Positions 6,315 to 13,967 of a stretch of 16,374 nucleotides of DNA are shown one piece after another. Both the position numbers and the translations under genes were made by a program. Within the stretch, counting starts at the first letter, position 1. Every line of letters begins with the position of its first letter. This stretch comes from Porphyromonadaceae bacterium. GTDB taxonomy: Bacteria > Bacteroidota > Bacteroidia > Bacteroidales > Dysgonomonadaceae. Under the pieces are notes generated by a model, which saw only the letters and a program-made list of their open reading frames with translations, was not told where the DNA came from and did no database searches. The stretch is from the NCBI GenBank assembly GCA_022840285.1, contig JALHIE010000102.1, positions 1 through 16,374 on the forward strand, written 5' to 3'.

Positions 6315-7355
6315 ATGAATCAACAACACCTGCTGGGCATGACGCTCTCCGAAATCCAAAACACCATTCTGGAGATCGGCCTGCCGAAGTTTACCGCCAA
6401 ACAGATTACCGACTGGGTTTACGTGAAACGCGTGAAGAGCATCGATGAAATGACCAACATCTCCGTACGTAACCGGGACATCCTGAAAAAACGCTTCGAC
6501 GTGGGGCGCGTGGAGCCTGTTGACGTAAAAACATCCGTCGACGGAACGCAGAAAATGCTGTTCCCCGTAAAAAACGGCAAGTTCATCGAATCGGTGAACA
6601 TACCCGAGGAGGAGCGCCTGACGATCTGTGTCTCATCGCAGGTGGGATGCAAGATGGATTGCAGCTTCTGCATGACGGGCAAAATGGGATTCCTCGGAAG
6701 CCTTACGGTGAATGAGATACTGAACCAGGTCTATTCTGTCCCCAATGCCGAGGCACTCACCAACCTGGTCTTTATGGGCATGGGTGAGCCGTTGAACAAC
6801 TTCGACAGCGTCATGAAAGCCATCGAGCTGCTCACTGCGGATTACGCACTGGCGTGGAGCCCCAAACGCATCACGCTGTCCACCATCGGGGTGATCCCCA
6901 ACCTGAAAAGGTTTCTCGAGGAAAGCAGGTGCCATTTGGCGGTGAGCCTTCACAGCCCGCTCTCCGTCCAGCGCGAAAAGCTGATGCCGATAGAGAAGAC
7001 GTTCAAGGCCGCCGACATAATCGGACTGCTCCGGGAGTACGACTGGAGCCATCAACGGCGCCTGTCGTTCGAATACATCATGTTTGACGGACTGAACGAC
7101 GCCCCGGTGTATGCCCGTGAGCTGAGCAAGCTTTTGTCGGGATTGGACTGCCGCATCAACCTGATCCGTTTCCACAAAATCCCCGGCAGCGACCTTTCCC
7201 CCTCCACGGAAGAGACGATGGTCAGGTTCCGCGATTTCCTCACGGCCAAAGGATTTACCTGCACGATCCGTGCATCGCGCGGCGAAGATATTTTTGCCGC
7301 CTGCGGCATGTTGTCGACGACTAAAGAACCGGGAGCCAGGACAGAAGACGGATAG
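6315..7355 (+). CDS. rlmN: Dual-specificity 23S rRNA / tRNA adenine-C2 methyltransferase RlmN
   Basis: A 346-residue radical SAM methyltransferase that methylates C2 of A2503 in 23S rRNA (and A37 of some tRNAs in characterised members), tuning the peptidyl-transferase centre. The cluster motif CX3CX2C is C112, C116 and C119 (GCKMDCSFC). C105, seven residues before C112, matches the catalytic Cys of E. coli RlmN, and C330 (FAACGML) matches the Cys that carries the methylene bridge. LVFMGMGEPL at 151-160 and SLHSP at 211-215 are further family signatures. These set it apart from the resistance enzyme Cfr only by overall similarity; the sequence and its housekeeping neighbours favour RlmN. ATG 6315 follows an A-rich leader and a -7 box. 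The stop codon lies inside a perfect stem-loop. It heads the block with the DUF4837 lipoprotein and pdxA. Confidence 0.95.
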   Translation: MNQQHLLGMTLSEIQNTILEIGLPKFTAKQITDWVYVKRVKSIDEMTNISVRNRDILKKRFDVGRVEPVDVKTSVDGTQKMLFPVKNGKFIESVNIPEEERLTICVSSQVGCKMDCSFCMTGKMGFLGSLTVNEILNQVYSVPNAEALTNLVFMGMGEPLNNFDSVMKAIELLTADYALAWSPKRITLSTIGVIPNLKRFLEESRCHLAVSLHSPLSVQREKLMPIEKTFKAADIIGLLREYDWSHQRRLSFEYIMFDGLNDAPVYARELSKLLSGLDCRINLIRFHKIPGSDLSPSTEETMVRFRDFLTAKGFTCTIRASRGEDIFAACGMLSTTKEPGARTEDG

Positions 7356-7366
7356 CCATCCGTCTT
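7345..7366 (+). other. Stem-loop across the rlmN stop codon
   Basis: AAGACGGAT and ATCCGTCTT make a perfect 9-pair stem with an AGCC loop; the TAG stop (7353-7355) sits at the stem-loop border. No T run follows (next bases AACAACTA), so it is not a standard intrinsic terminator. It may stabilise the 3' end or act with a factor. Confidence 0.6.
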
Positions 7367-7435
7367 AACAACTACATGTAAATAATAAATAATCCTAAAT
7401 CAATACGATTGATTTCATTTACAATCAAATAATTG

Positions 7436-7443
7436 TAATTTTG
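7436..7443 (+). promoter_or_regulatory. -7 promoter box for the DUF4837 lipoprotein gene
   Basis: TAATTTTG matches TAnnTTTG, 27 bases before the lipoprotein ATG at 7471. Just upstream, TTGATT (7409-7414) and AATCAA (7423-7428) form a small inverted repeat around the expected -33 area. The whole 7367-7470 gap is very AT-rich. Confidence 0.5.
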
Positions 7444-7470
7444 TTAAAAATAAATCCTAAAGAAAACAGT

Positions 7471-8460
7471 ATGAAACGAATTCATTTACTTCTGTTGCCG
7501 GTTTTGGCAATACTCCTGCTCACATCGTGCGACGGCAGCGGATTTCTGTCGGCCTCTTCCATGTCGAGCGAGGTGTTGGTCATTATGGATGAAGAGGAAT
7601 GGGAAGGCGAAACAGGGCGCGCACTCTTCGACGTGCTGAACTCGCCCGCCAAGGGACTGCCCCAGTTTGAGCCGAATTTCAGGGTCATACAACTCACGCC
7701 GGAGAACTTTACCAGTACATTCAAAGTGGCTCGAAACATCATTATGCCGGAAATATCATCCATTTACAGCGTTGCCAAACTTTCTTCCGAACTCGACAAG
7801 TACGCATCGGGACAGGTAATCATGACCGTCAGGGCTCCGGACACCGCAACGTTTATCAATTTTCTGAAAGAGAACAAGGAGGGTATCGTCAACTACATCC
7901 TGAACAAGGAGATGGAACGCACCGCCCGATGGCTCATCAAGGATTCCGGCACACCGCAGTCGCACATCAAACAGGTATTTGGATTCAATATCTACTATCC
8001 AAAAGGATTGTCCAACATTACCGAGCATCCCAACTTTTATTGGGCGACCAACAGTGCCGGCAGGGCCAGGAAAGACATCGTGATTTATCAGTTCCCCTAC
8101 ACTTCCGAATCGGTCTTTGAAAAAGATTCGCTCATCGCTATCCGTAACCGGGTACTGGGAGAATACATTACCGGCTCTTTCGACTCGCACATGACCACCG
8201 CCACCCAGGCTTATGACCCCGATTACCGGAAGATGGAGTACAACGGTATCTTCCGTGCCGAACTGCGTGGATTGTGGGAGATGACCAGCGACATGATGGG
8301 AGGGCCGTTCGTCTCGCATGCCTTTGTGAATGAAGATACCAACATGGTAGTGGTGGTGGAAGTCTTTGTTTTCGCTCCCGAAGCCGACAAGCGCAACCTT
8401 ATCCGCAGCATGGAGGGAGCGCTCTACACCATCAGTTTTCCCAAAAAAGAGAAGAAGTAG
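7471..8460 (+). CDS. DUF4837-family lipoprotein
   Basis: A 329-residue predicted lipoprotein. The signal peptide is clear: MKRIH, a leucine-rich core and the lipobox LLTSC with lipidated C20; a short DGSG follows the cysteine. The mature part is soluble with no further membrane segments and matches the Bacteroidota family DUF4837, for which I know no proven function; marks are the early VIMDEEEWEG segment, where the family begins, and a late GLWE segment. ATG 7471 is chosen because it starts the signal peptide and follows the -7 box; the open frame back to 7441 overlaps that box. It lies between rlmN and pdxA, an arrangement I recall from other Bacteroidales, so the association seems conserved even though the role is unknown. 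Location is probably the outer membrane, judged only from the lipobox. Confidence 0.85.
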   Translation: MKRIHLLLLPVLAILLLTSCDGSGFLSASSMSSEVLVIMDEEEWEGETGRALFDVLNSPAKGLPQFEPNFRVIQLTPENFTSTFKVARNIIMPEISSIYSVAKLSSELDKYASGQVIMTVRAPDTATFINFLKENKEGIVNYILNKEMERTARWLIKDSGTPQSHIKQVFGFNIYYPKGLSNITEHPNFYWATNSAGRARKDIVIYQFPYTSESVFEKDSLIAIRNRVLGEYITGSFDSHMTTATQAYDPDYRKMEYNGIFRAELRGLWEMTSDMMGGPFVSHAFVNEDTNMVVVVEVFVFAPEADKRNLIRSMEGALYTISFPKKEKK

Positions 8461-8514
8461 AGAGCTGATCACGCTCAAACCGATTACTGTTTAACTTATA
8501 ACTTCCAACGAACA

Positions 8515-9606
8515 ATGTCAGAACAAATAAAAGTGGGTATCACTCACGGAGATATCAACGGAGTAGGATACGAGATATTGCTGAAAACCTTTGCCGACGA
8601 GCGTATGCAGGAACTCTTCGTTCCCGTCATCTACGGCTCTTCCAAATCGGCCTCCTACCACAGGAAAGTACTGGACTACAGCCCCATCAACTTTCACATC
8701 ATCAATCATGTCGATGAATGCAGCCAGGGAAAGATCAACCTGCTCAACTGCGTTAAGGAAGAGGTGAGGATTGAACTGGGAACGGCAACGGCCGAAGCGG
8801 GGGAGTCGGCGTTCATCGCCCTCGACAATGCGGCCAGGGACCTGGCGGAAAAGAAGATCGACGTGCTGGTCACGCTGCCCATCCACAAAGACACCATACA
8901 AAACGAAAACTTCCATTTCCCCGGGCATACCGAATTTTTGCAGGACCGGTTTGCCGAAAACAGCAAGGCGTTGATGATCCTGGCCAGCGGCTCGTTGCGA
9001 ATTGCGCTGGTCACCACCCACATACCCCTGGCGGAAGTGTCGGAAAAAATATCGAAAACGCTCATCACCGAAAAGCTGACCACACTCAACTTCTCCCTGA
9101 AGCGCGATTTCCGTGTCGAGACACCCCGGATTGCCGTACTTGGGCTGAACCCTCATGCAGGCGAAAACGGATTGCTGGGGCAAGAGGAACTCCAGGTAAT
9201 TGCTCCGGCGGTAAAAGAAGCGCAAGAAGCAGGGATATTGTGTGCCGGACCGTTCGCTGCCGACGGCTTCTTCGGGACCGGGAAGTATAGGGAGTTTGAT
9301 GCAGTATTGGCCATGTATCACGACCAGGGGCTGGTTCCGTTTAAGACCATCGCCATGGATTCGGGAGTGAATTTTACTGCCGGGCTACCTATCGTGCGGA
9401 CCTCACCCGATCACGGGACGGCGTACGACATTGCGGGGCAAAACAAGGCGTCGGAAGAATCCTTCCGGCAAGCGATCTACCTGGCTATGGACATTTTCAC
9501 CAACCGACGCGACTACGATGAAGCCCGTGAAAACCCGCTGCGGAAAATGTTCTTCGACCGAGGAAAAGACGACGTAAGGTTAGACCTGACGGAAGAGGAA
9601 GCGTAG
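8515..9606 (+). CDS. pdxA: 4-hydroxythreonine-4-phosphate dehydrogenase PdxA
   Basis: A 363-residue enzyme of the DXP-dependent pyridoxal phosphate pathway. It oxidises 4-phosphohydroxy-L-threonine with NAD and, after decarboxylation, gives the aminoacetone phosphate that PdxJ condenses with deoxyxylulose phosphate. The three metal-binding histidines are visible as H138 (FPGHTE), H214 (NPHAGE) and H269 (MYHDQGLVPFK). The N-terminal substrate loop is ITHGDINGVGYE (GDPxGIG in E. coli), and the cofactor-side GLPIVRTSPDHGTAYDIAG at 290-308 is intact. The chain is longer than E. coli PdxA (about 330), as is usual in Bacteroidota. ATG 8515 is the only sensible start. It lies 54 bases after the lipoprotein gene with no obvious promoter or terminator between, so the two are likely co-transcribed. 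It faces the NnrS-like gene. Confidence 0.95.
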   Translation: MSEQIKVGITHGDINGVGYEILLKTFADERMQELFVPVIYGSSKSASYHRKVLDYSPINFHIINHVDECSQGKINLLNCVKEEVRIELGTATAEAGESAFIALDNAARDLAEKKIDVLVTLPIHKDTIQNENFHFPGHTEFLQDRFAENSKALMILASGSLRIALVTTHIPLAEVSEKISKTLITEKLTTLNFSLKRDFRVETPRIAVLGLNPHAGENGLLGQEELQVIAPAVKEAQEAGILCAGPFAADGFFGTGKYREFDAVLAMYHDQGLVPFKTIAMDSGVNFTAGLPIVRTSPDHGTAYDIAGQNKASEESFRQAIYLAMDIFTNRRDYDEARENPLRKMFFDRGKDDVRLDLTEEEA

Positions 9607-9612
9607 TACGGA

Positions 9613-9706
9613 TCAGCAGTCCCGCTCCCGTGTTATGTGCTTAAGACGGTTGCCCGTCCGGATATTCCTAATCAGTTCGTAACCCCATAAGCTCAGCGCC
9701 GGGAGA
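9613..9706 (-). pseudogene. Out-of-frame C-terminal remnant of the NnrS-like gene
   Basis: About 30 codons (ALSLWGYELIRNIRTG and a basic tail ending in RERDC) continue the preceding gene in a shifted frame. The sequence fits the end of the last transmembrane helix and cytosolic tail, so it is read here as the displaced 3' end and not as a separate gene. Confidence 0.65.
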
Positions 9707-10922
9707 TGCCGATGAACCGGAAGGCTTCGGGGTGAAAATCGGTCGTAACCTGCGAGATGATACGCCAGGCATTGCCCAGATTGAGCAGGATGAAGACCAG
9801 CCAAAGCGAGTTTGTTTTCCGAATGTCGATACCCGAAAACCCGGGTACCACCTTGGCGGAAATACCGACAATCATCATCATGATAAAACCGACAGTCAAC
9901 GCGTGTCGGTAGGCGCCGAAGTAGGCGTGCGAGAATGGGTTTTCCCCTCCCGTCATGGGAAGATAGATGCCAAACATGTAATAGGGCCCAAACGCCAGCA
10001 ACAGCGTAGCCACAATAAACCAGAGAAAGGCCGCCCGGATAAACTTCAGGCTGCGGTCGCTGCTGCCTGCCGGCAGAGGCCTGAACAACCGGAACTGGAT
10101 AGGTGTGCCCATGGCCGCCACCAGGAAAATGATGTAGGAAATACCGTTTGCGGCATGCCACCAGTGGACACCGGTAGTCATGCCGGCCGTGAACGAGATG
10201 ATGCCGAAAAGAACGGCACCGTTCACGCCCCACAACAAAAACTTTCTCCAGCGCCTTGAAGGCGTACGAAATCCATAGGCATGCGGAAGGATATGCAGGG
10301 ATACCCCCAGGATCATCACGACAGCGATTCCTAACGTTTGGATGTCGCGATAGGGGATGTTGAACGAGGAGACGTTGAAGAGAAATTCCTCCGGGGTTGT
10401 TGCCGCTTCAAACAGGTAGAATATCATCGGATTGATGATTGCAGCCGCGAGGAACCAACCAAGCGCCGCATAGACAAAGCCGGTGTGATCTCCCCTGACC
10501 GGTGCGCCACGGAGAGTATGAACCATGATCCACACAAAAATGGTCACTGCGATAAACTGTAGCAACCCGGCGAAAATCCCGAGCGGAAAGTAGGGCGGTT
10601 GGGGAGCCATTACGTGGGCCAACGCCTGCAGCAGGATCCCCGTAATCAGGAGCGGTAACGTCGAAAAGGCTAAACGGGGACACCGTAACGTCACTCCCGC
10701 AAACCGGGGCATTGCCTGAAAGGAAAACCCCATAATGAAAAGCCCCACGAAACCAAAGACCATCGCATGGCCGTGAGCCAGCACCCACGAGTAGTCAATG
10801 CTGTGAAAGCTTTCTCCAAGCCCGATCAGGAGCAGATTGACGGCTCCCCACATACAACCCAGCGTAAATATCGTGATTAAGGCGCTGATGAAGAAATAAC
10901 GGTATAATTGATTGTTTGTCAT
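9693..10922 (-). CDS. NnrS-like / haem-copper-type multi-pass membrane protein, C-terminus frameshifted
   Basis: A 409-residue protein with about 12 hydrophobic helices, close to the NnrS family, whose members bind haem and copper and protect against nitric oxide stress; some are annotated as cbb3 oxidase subunit I-like. Conserved histidines include H50 and H52 (LAHGHAMVFGF), ILPHAYGF, GVHWWHAANG and YRHALTVGF, followed by KVVPGFSG. The frame stops at 9693-9695 after FIGISRR. In another frame the sequence continues as ALSLWGYELIRNIRTG to a TGA at 9613-9615, which reads like the missing end of the last helix plus a basic tail. One lost base in the stretch minus-strand TCCCGGCGC (about 9698-9706) would explain it. 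The gene stands alone and divergent from the patatin gene. Whether the truncated form works is unknown. Family call is good; NO detoxification is inference. Confidence 0.75.
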   Translation of the reverse strand: MTNNQLYRYFFISALITIFTLGCMWGAVNLLLIGLGESFHSIDYSWVLAHGHAMVFGFVGLFIMGFSFQAMPRFAGVTLRCPRLAFSTLPLLITGILLQALAHVMAPQPPYFPLGIFAGLLQFIAVTIFVWIMVHTLRGAPVRGDHTGFVYAALGWFLAAAIINPMIFYLFEAATTPEEFLFNVSSFNIPYRDIQTLGIAVVMILGVSLHILPHAYGFRTPSRRWRKFLLWGVNGAVLFGIISFTAGMTTGVHWWHAANGISYIIFLVAAMGTPIQFRLFRPLPAGSSDRSLKFIRAAFLWFIVATLLLAFGPYYMFGIYLPMTGGENPFSHAYFGAYRHALTVGFIMMMIVGISAKVVPGFSGIDIRKTNSLWLVFILLNLGNAWRIISQVTTDFHPEAFRFIGISRR

Positions 10923-10968
10923 TGTGCTGTGTATTAATTTCTTGTCCGGGAGACGATTTGGATTTCCG

Positions 10969-10979
10969 GTTCAATGAAC
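10969..10979. promoter_or_regulatory. Palindrome upstream of the NnrS-like gene
   Basis: GTTCA-A-TGAAC is a perfect 5-base inverted repeat with a single central base, 47 bases before the minus-strand ATG and just downstream of a near-consensus minus-strand -7 box (TCTATTTG, 10987-10994). It could be an operator for a stress regulator, but no known consensus was recognised. Confidence 0.25.
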
Positions 10980-11020
10980 AGGGATACAAATAGAGGCAGA
11001 CAGCTGTGATTATGAAACGG

Positions 11021-11028
11021 CAAATGTA
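11021..11028 (-). promoter_or_regulatory. Candidate -7 box for the NnrS-like gene
   Basis: The minus strand reads TACATTTG, a full TAnnTTTG match, about 100 bases before the ATG. The nearer TCTATTTG at 10987-10994 has one mismatch. Either could be used; neither has a clear -33 element. Confidence 0.35.
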
Positions 11029-11089
11029 TACGAATTTTTTAATTTTAGCTAATAAAAAATCCGGAAAAATCATATAGGTTGAGTGTCGA

Positions 11090-11117
11090 GCCTGTAGTTT
11101 TTCAGTGAAAAACAGGC
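11090..11117 (+). other. Imperfect hairpin upstream of the patatin gene
   Basis: GCCTG pairs with CAGGC and TTTTTC with GAAAAA, with a TAG bulge on the left and an AGT loop, giving 11 pairs. It lies 19 bases before the -7 box, where a -33 element would be expected, so it may be an operator rather than an RNA element. Confidence 0.4.
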
Positions 11118-11135
11118 GTACTTTCAGAAAATCAG

Positions 11136-11143
11136 TATCTTTG
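11136..11143 (+). promoter_or_regulatory. -7 promoter box at the patatin gene start
   Basis: TATCTTTG is a perfect TAnnTTTG match but ends only 3 bases before the best ATG (11147). If used, transcription would begin at about the start codon, giving a leaderless or nearly leaderless message. Confidence 0.45.
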
Positions 11144-11146
11144 CAA

Positions 11147-13363
11147 ATGCGCCGATTCATTATATTACTGATGGTTTGCTGCCTCACAGGAGCCCTGCCG
11201 GGACAAGAGCTGCAACGGAAAAAGGTGGGGGTTGTGCTCAGCGGGGGAGGAGCAAAGGGATTTGCGCATGTGGGTGTGCTGAAAGTGCTGGAAGAGGCCG
11301 GAATTCCCATCGATTATATCGCCGGCACCAGCATGGGAGCCGTTGTTGGCGGGCTCTATGCCGCGGGTTATTCCAGCGATCTGATCGATTCTCTGATAAA
11401 GGTTCAGGACTGGAGCTACCTGATGCGCGATGGTATTTACCGGAAACACCAGCATGCCTCCCGAAGGGATCACCAGAACAGATACATCATCTCCCTGCCC
11501 TACCAGTTAAAGTTCAGGGAGAAAAGGGGAAAGGTGACCCTGCCTCCGGGAGTATATGCCGGGCAGAATATCTATACCCTTTTTCTGAAGCTGACTGTCG
11601 GGTATCAGCACGACCTTGATTTCGATGACCTCCCCATCCCTTTCGGATGTGTGGCAGCAGATGTCCGCAGCGGCAAGGAGGTCGTCCTGAGGAAAGGCAG
11701 CCTCCCGGAAGCGATACGGGCAAGCATGGCGATACCCGGGATGTTCACCCCGGTTGAAAAAGACAGCATGTTGCTGATCGACGGAGGAGTGATCAATAAT
11801 TTCCCGGTGGACCTGGTACGGAGCATGGGTGCAGACAAGGTAATCGGGGTTATCTTTCCTCCCGACGAAGAGGCTATGGAAAAGAACAGGGGAAGCATTA
11901 CCGAAGTGACGGAGCAGCTCTGGAACTTCATCGGCCAGGGAAAACGCAGGAGAAACATAGCGGATACCGACCTGTTGATTACTCCCGAGGTACACTCGTT
12001 CGGAATGATGGATTTTCAACGTCCCGCCATCGATACCATTATCTCCCGGGGCAAGGAGGCAGCGGCCGGAAAGTGGGACGAGCTGACTGCGTTGAAAGGA
12101 TCGCTGGGCGCAGAGGTGAGCGTTCCGGCTATCAAGCCCGGAAAAAACCCCTACATCGGCATCGACACGCTGACAATAAACAGCATACGCATCGAGGGCG
12201 TCTCGCAGCGGGAGACAGGCCAGATAGCCCGGTGGATTGACATCGACAAGAACCGCGTTACCAGAGAGGAGCTGGATGAGATGACTGCACGAATCTACAG
12301 CAGCGGGTGGTTCTCCAGGGTTTACTACCGGCTCGAGGGAGAGCATCCGTTTGACCTTGTTTTCATTGTTGAAGTGAAAGAGTCAAACACCCTGAACCTG
12401 GGTATACATTTCGATAGCAACGATATGGCAGCAATACTGGCCAACACAACCATCCGGCTGAACAATTCGCTCAATTCACTGTTTGATATCTCTGCCAGAC
12501 TGAGCCGAGACCCCTACCTGATGGTCGATTATTCCATCAACAAAGGGATTTTCTACAAGGGGGGAATCAGTTACAAGATCAGCAGCAATGACCTGAGCAT
12601 ATACGAGAGAGGTAGCCTGTCCTACAACCTGGGCGTTACCCGAAACGCGCTGAACCTGGTCTTTTCGGAGTTTTATTTCGGCAACATCATGCTGCAACTG
12701 AAAGGGGGGATGGACCATTTTCACTTTTATAAAGCACTGCGGAGCGAGTTCGATCCCCGCCACACGGAGCCGAACGATCAACTGTATATCAACTACCTGA
12801 TAAACGGCGTGTACGATAACCTCAACCGAATCTATTTCCCCACATCCGGCCAATATTTCTCGTTTCAGTACTCGTTGCATACCGATAATTTCGTTCAATT
12901 GAAGAACGATGTTCCCCTGAGCGTCCTGAAGATGAATTTCTACAAGCCGTTAGCATTGACCGAAGAGGTTTGCGTTACACCCCGCATCAACGCCAGGTAT
13001 GTTATGAACGACAGCGTGCCGCACATGTACCGTAACGTCGCTGGCGGCAGGTTCGACGGACATTACCTGCCGCAACAGATATCCGTACAGGGCACCGCAG
13101 GCATGGAGTTTATGAACAACACGGTACTGGCAGCGGATGTGACACTGCACTATAATTTTACCCCGAAAAACTACCTATACGCCAACGTCAATTTTACCGC
13201 AGATAGCGACCACCTGCACAACCTCTTTAAAGGAAAATCTTACCCGGGAGCAAACATCGGCTACTCTTACCTTTCAGTAGCCGGTCCCCTGCGGGTGGAA
13301 CTGGGGTATTCGGGCCTCTCCCGGAGGTTCCATCCCTACCTGAGTTTCGGGTATTACTTCTGA
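11147..13363 (+). CDS. Patatin-like phospholipase with POTRA and outer-membrane barrel (PlpD-like, type Vd)
   Basis: A 738-residue protein in three parts. A signal peptide (MRRFIILLMVCCLTGALPG) is followed by a patatin lipase domain, about 25-330, with oxyanion loop SGGGAKG at 32-38, nucleophile S62 in GTSMG and catalytic D212 in DGG. A POTRA-like domain spans about 339-412 (TINSIRIEGV ... GWFSRVYYRL ... VFIVEV). A beta-rich C-terminal part, about 415-738, ends in LSFGYYF, the terminal aromatic that BAM recognises in outer membrane barrels. This is the architecture of type Vd autotransporters such as Pseudomonas PlpD, in which the barrel anchors or exports the phospholipase A. Whether the lipase domain is released is not visible. 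ATG 11147 is chosen for its signal peptide; the frame is open back to GTG 11105, which would add 14 basic residues in front of it. It stands alone, divergent from the NnrS-like gene. Confidence 0.9.
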   Translation: MRRFIILLMVCCLTGALPGQELQRKKVGVVLSGGGAKGFAHVGVLKVLEEAGIPIDYIAGTSMGAVVGGLYAAGYSSDLIDSLIKVQDWSYLMRDGIYRKHQHASRRDHQNRYIISLPYQLKFREKRGKVTLPPGVYAGQNIYTLFLKLTVGYQHDLDFDDLPIPFGCVAADVRSGKEVVLRKGSLPEAIRASMAIPGMFTPVEKDSMLLIDGGVINNFPVDLVRSMGADKVIGVIFPPDEEAMEKNRGSITEVTEQLWNFIGQGKRRRNIADTDLLITPEVHSFGMMDFQRPAIDTIISRGKEAAAGKWDELTALKGSLGAEVSVPAIKPGKNPYIGIDTLTINSIRIEGVSQRETGQIARWIDIDKNRVTREELDEMTARIYSSGWFSRVYYRLEGEHPFDLVFIVEVKESNTLNLGIHFDSNDMAAILANTTIRLNNSLNSLFDISARLSRDPYLMVDYSINKGIFYKGGISYKISSNDLSIYERGSLSYNLGVTRNALNLVFSEFYFGNIMLQLKGGMDHFHFYKALRSEFDPRHTEPNDQLYINYLINGVYDNLNRIYFPTSGQYFSFQYSLHTDNFVQLKNDVPLSVLKMNFYKPLALTEEVCVTPRINARYVMNDSVPHMYRNVAGGRFDGHYLPQQISVQGTAGMEFMNNTVLAADVTLHYNFTPKNYLYANVNFTADSDHLHNLFKGKSYPGANIGYSYLSVAGPLRVELGYSGLSRRFHPYLSFGYYF

Positions 13364-13398
13364 TCGCATAATTGTAAGGTCCGGATATTTAAAACCTG

Positions 13399-13428
13399 TT
13401 GCATTTTTTAATTTCAACACTACCTTTG
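13399..13428 (+). promoter_or_regulatory. Complete Bacteroidota-type promoter (-33 TTG, 19 bases, -7 TACCTTTG)
   Basis: TTG at 13399-13401 and TACCTTTG at 13421-13428 are separated by exactly 19 bases, the best promoter match in the window. Transcription should start near 13434, inside a small inverted repeat (AGTGA 13431-13435, TCACT 13440-13444). It would drive the small hypothetical gene and perhaps the START-like gene behind it. Confidence 0.7.
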
Positions 13429-13434
13429 TTAGTG

Positions 13435-13556
13435 ATTGCTCACTTACTTATTATGAGATTAATTAATCGATTGTCATTTTATGTTTGGAATTTTAGTTGG
13501 AGTCTATTCACTTACTCTTCTCGGCATAAATTATTTGTTCATCAGTTTATGTTTGA
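13435..13556 (+). promoter_or_regulatory. Long AT-rich leader with palindromes and repeated -7-like boxes
   Basis: About 120 bases lie between the predicted transcript start and the next gene. They hold a perfect 12-base palindrome GATTAATTAATC (13457-13468), an overlapping AATCGATT (13465-13472) and two copies of TTTATGTTTG (13478-13487 and 13546-13555), each containing a TAnnTTTG match. A 36-codon open frame (13453-13563) overlaps the next gene's start but resembles nothing I know. No riboswitch fold was recognised. Confidence 0.4.
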
Positions 13557-13907
13557 ATGTTGAAAATGGAGAAAAATAATCGGGATATGATTGAAAGGAA
13601 AGCATTCTTTATTTCCGGGGAGAGACTCACCAGTATTGAGCACAAAAAAAAGATATTGGTCATTTTTGATATGAGTCGGGATGAGGTTGTTGGTGTAGAA
13701 ACCGTTGATATAGAGGATAGATTCGTTTCAACCGAAGAGTTGTTGCTCTTTCTTCAAAAAAAATATATTCGTGTAATCTATGTTTCGGAAATAGACAGTA
13801 AAACGGAAAATTTGTTTTTAGACTCCGGCCTGGTCGTGAAAACGTCCATGACGATAAAAAACGACAAACTATTTAATTCGCTCTATTTGTCTCCTCCGAT
13901 TTTCTAA
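13557..13907 (+). CDS. Hypothetical small protein, unrecognised
   Basis: A 116-residue soluble protein with no signal peptide or membrane helix. Start choice is unsure: ATGs at 13557, 13566 and 13587 are all in frame. From about residue 25 the chain alternates strand and helix: KKILVIFD, then VVGVETVDI, STEELLLFLQKKY, IRVIYVSEI, a helix ending in LDSG, LVVKTSM and KLFNSLYL. This order faintly recalls the NifX/dinitrogenase iron-molybdenum cofactor-binding fold, but no cysteine or histidine motif supports it, so it is not used as the call. The gene is strikingly AT-rich compared with the genes up to 13363. It follows a strong promoter and lies 60 bases before the START-like gene in the same direction, so the two may be co-transcribed. 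Confidence 0.65.
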   Translation: MLKMEKNNRDMIERKAFFISGERLTSIEHKKKILVIFDMSRDEVVGVETVDIEDRFVSTEELLLFLQKKYIRVIYVSEIDSKTENLFLDSGLVVKTSMTIKNDKLFNSLYLSPPIF

Positions 13908-13967
13908 AAATGGATAAACAGTATAAAAATCAACTTATTCAATTACTAAAAAAAATCAAAAATCTCA

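Noticed and set aside
7756..8478. 240-codon minus-strand open frame across the DUF4837 gene
   Set aside because: Antisense shadow; no recognisable family and no good start context.
8518..9321. 267-codon minus-strand open frame across pdxA
   Set aside because: Antisense to a gene with all three metal-binding histidines; no motif of its own.
11507..12346. 279-codon minus-strand open frame inside the patatin gene
   Set aside because: Antisense to an intact lipase domain; no family resemblance.
13453..13563. 36-codon open frame in the leader of the small hypothetical gene
   Set aside because: Aromatic-rich and unlike known leader peptides; no ribosome site seen. Kept only as a note in the leader entry.
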